Source: a virus
Direction: 5' to 3' (one strand)
DNA: 25,333 bases
Virus record (IMG/VR): IMGVR_UViG_3300020180_000115
Location: 1 to 25,333 of that record
Numbering within the stretch: the stretch's first letter is position 1; the number at the start of each line of letters is the position of its first letter. This document shows, one piece after another, positions 25,126-25,333 of the stretch. Below the pieces are notes generated by a model that was not told the DNA's origin, ran no database searches, and saw only the letters and a program-made list of their open reading frames with translations. A program made the translations under genes and the position numbers.

Positions 25126-25333
25126 TGGCAAAAATGAAATCAACAATACAGGCGGCATATAACCGCATAGAAACAGGACAACTTCTTGTTACCGAGAATA
25201 TTCAACTTGCGAATTTAGCAGCGGGACTTTTAAAAGTTAATTCCGATGGAAACGTGTATTCTGAAATCGGTGGCGGTGGCGGTGGCGGAGCTTGGGGAGA
25301 GATTGGGGGAACGTTATCTGCCCAAACTGACTT
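25125..25333 (+). CDS. second tail fibre protein, start only (truncated by window end)
   Basis: The ATG shares one base with the preceding TAA (TAATG). The visible 69 codons read MAKMKSTIQAAYNRIETGQ, then LLKVNSDGNVYSEIG, seven glycines, and AWGEIGGTLSAQTD. The part from LLKVNSDG to the WG motif (W57) matches the N-terminal region of the fibre gene just upstream (YLRVDANGVLAL, glycine-rich linker, AWGLIGGTITDQVD with W60). It is thus a paralogous fibre or fibre-associated protein. The frame is open to the end of the window. Confidence 0.8.
   Translation, partial: MAKMKSTIQAAYNRIETGQLLVTENIQLANLAAGLLKVNSDGNVYSEIGGGGGGGAWGEIGGTLSAQTD

Noticed and set aside
1-25333. Assignment to crAss-like phages
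   Set aside because: Several ring-like proteins and a giant hub recall them. However, terminase and portal motifs look P22-like, none of the crAss hallmark genes can be confirmed by eye, and host features do not settle it.
1-25333. Stop-codon reassignment
   Set aside because: TAA, TGA and TAG all end genes at tight, sensible junctions (for example TAG at 3640 and 11859, TGA at several ATGA overlaps), and no gene is broken by in-frame stops.

Overview
The window is a single-direction block of phage genes, about 25 kb and AT-rich, with every supported gene on the + strand. It carries the packaging, head and tail genes of a tailed double-stranded DNA phage (Caudoviricetes). The best overall fit is a short-tailed, podovirus-like virion. 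The portal is P22-like, a separate acidic scaffold and a coat protein follow it, no head-maturation protease is visible, and there is no tape-measure, tail-tube or sheath gene. A run of small connector-like proteins leads directly into a giant tail-hub protein and then fibre genes. The host cannot be assigned: the genome is AT-rich and uses the standard code (TAA, TGA and TAG all terminate genes), with modest Shine-Dalgarno-like AAGGA/AGG sites only where a gap exists between genes.

Layout. (1) 29-3033: small genes. These are two membrane-anchored coiled-coil proteins (possible lysis or envelope proteins), a compact family-2-like glycosyltransferase, a GroES-like co-chaperonin, three unrecognised proteins and a short VVVEA-type phage protein. 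(2) 3017-5134: a Vsr-like/PD-(D/E)xK nuclease, a candidate small terminase and the large terminase. (3) 5134-10167: portal, scaffold, major capsid protein and a probable decoration or head-fibre protein, closed by a hairpin terminator at 10186-10213. (4) 10228-11160: two small accessory proteins, one with a Met-Pro-Gly-rich tail, then a leader region with a perfect 9-bp inverted repeat and a 16-codon mini-ORF. (5) 11160-14793: five consecutive 228-263 aa proteins that look like divergent paralogues of one head-to-tail connector or ring family. (6) 14795-20251: an 1818-aa tail hub/nozzle protein. (7) 20251-25125: a 1624-aa tail fibre built of repeats with a YadA-like beta-roll, followed by the start of a second related fibre that runs off the window.

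The genes are packed almost without gaps. Most junctions are TAATG, ATGA or TAAGATG overlaps or one-base gaps, so translation is probably coupled along the whole block. The large terminase must start at TTG and the nuclease probably starts at GTG, both inside the preceding gene. The only clear transcription punctuation is the terminator after the capsid/decoration pair, with the inverted repeat about 900 bp later as a second candidate control point.

No defence system, CRISPR array, tRNA gene, insertion sequence or integrase was seen. The most notable points are the five-member connector array feeding a giant hub, the GroES plus glycosyltransferase pair beside the packaging genes, the hairpin covering a mini-ORF start, and the tandem fibres sharing an N-terminal module.
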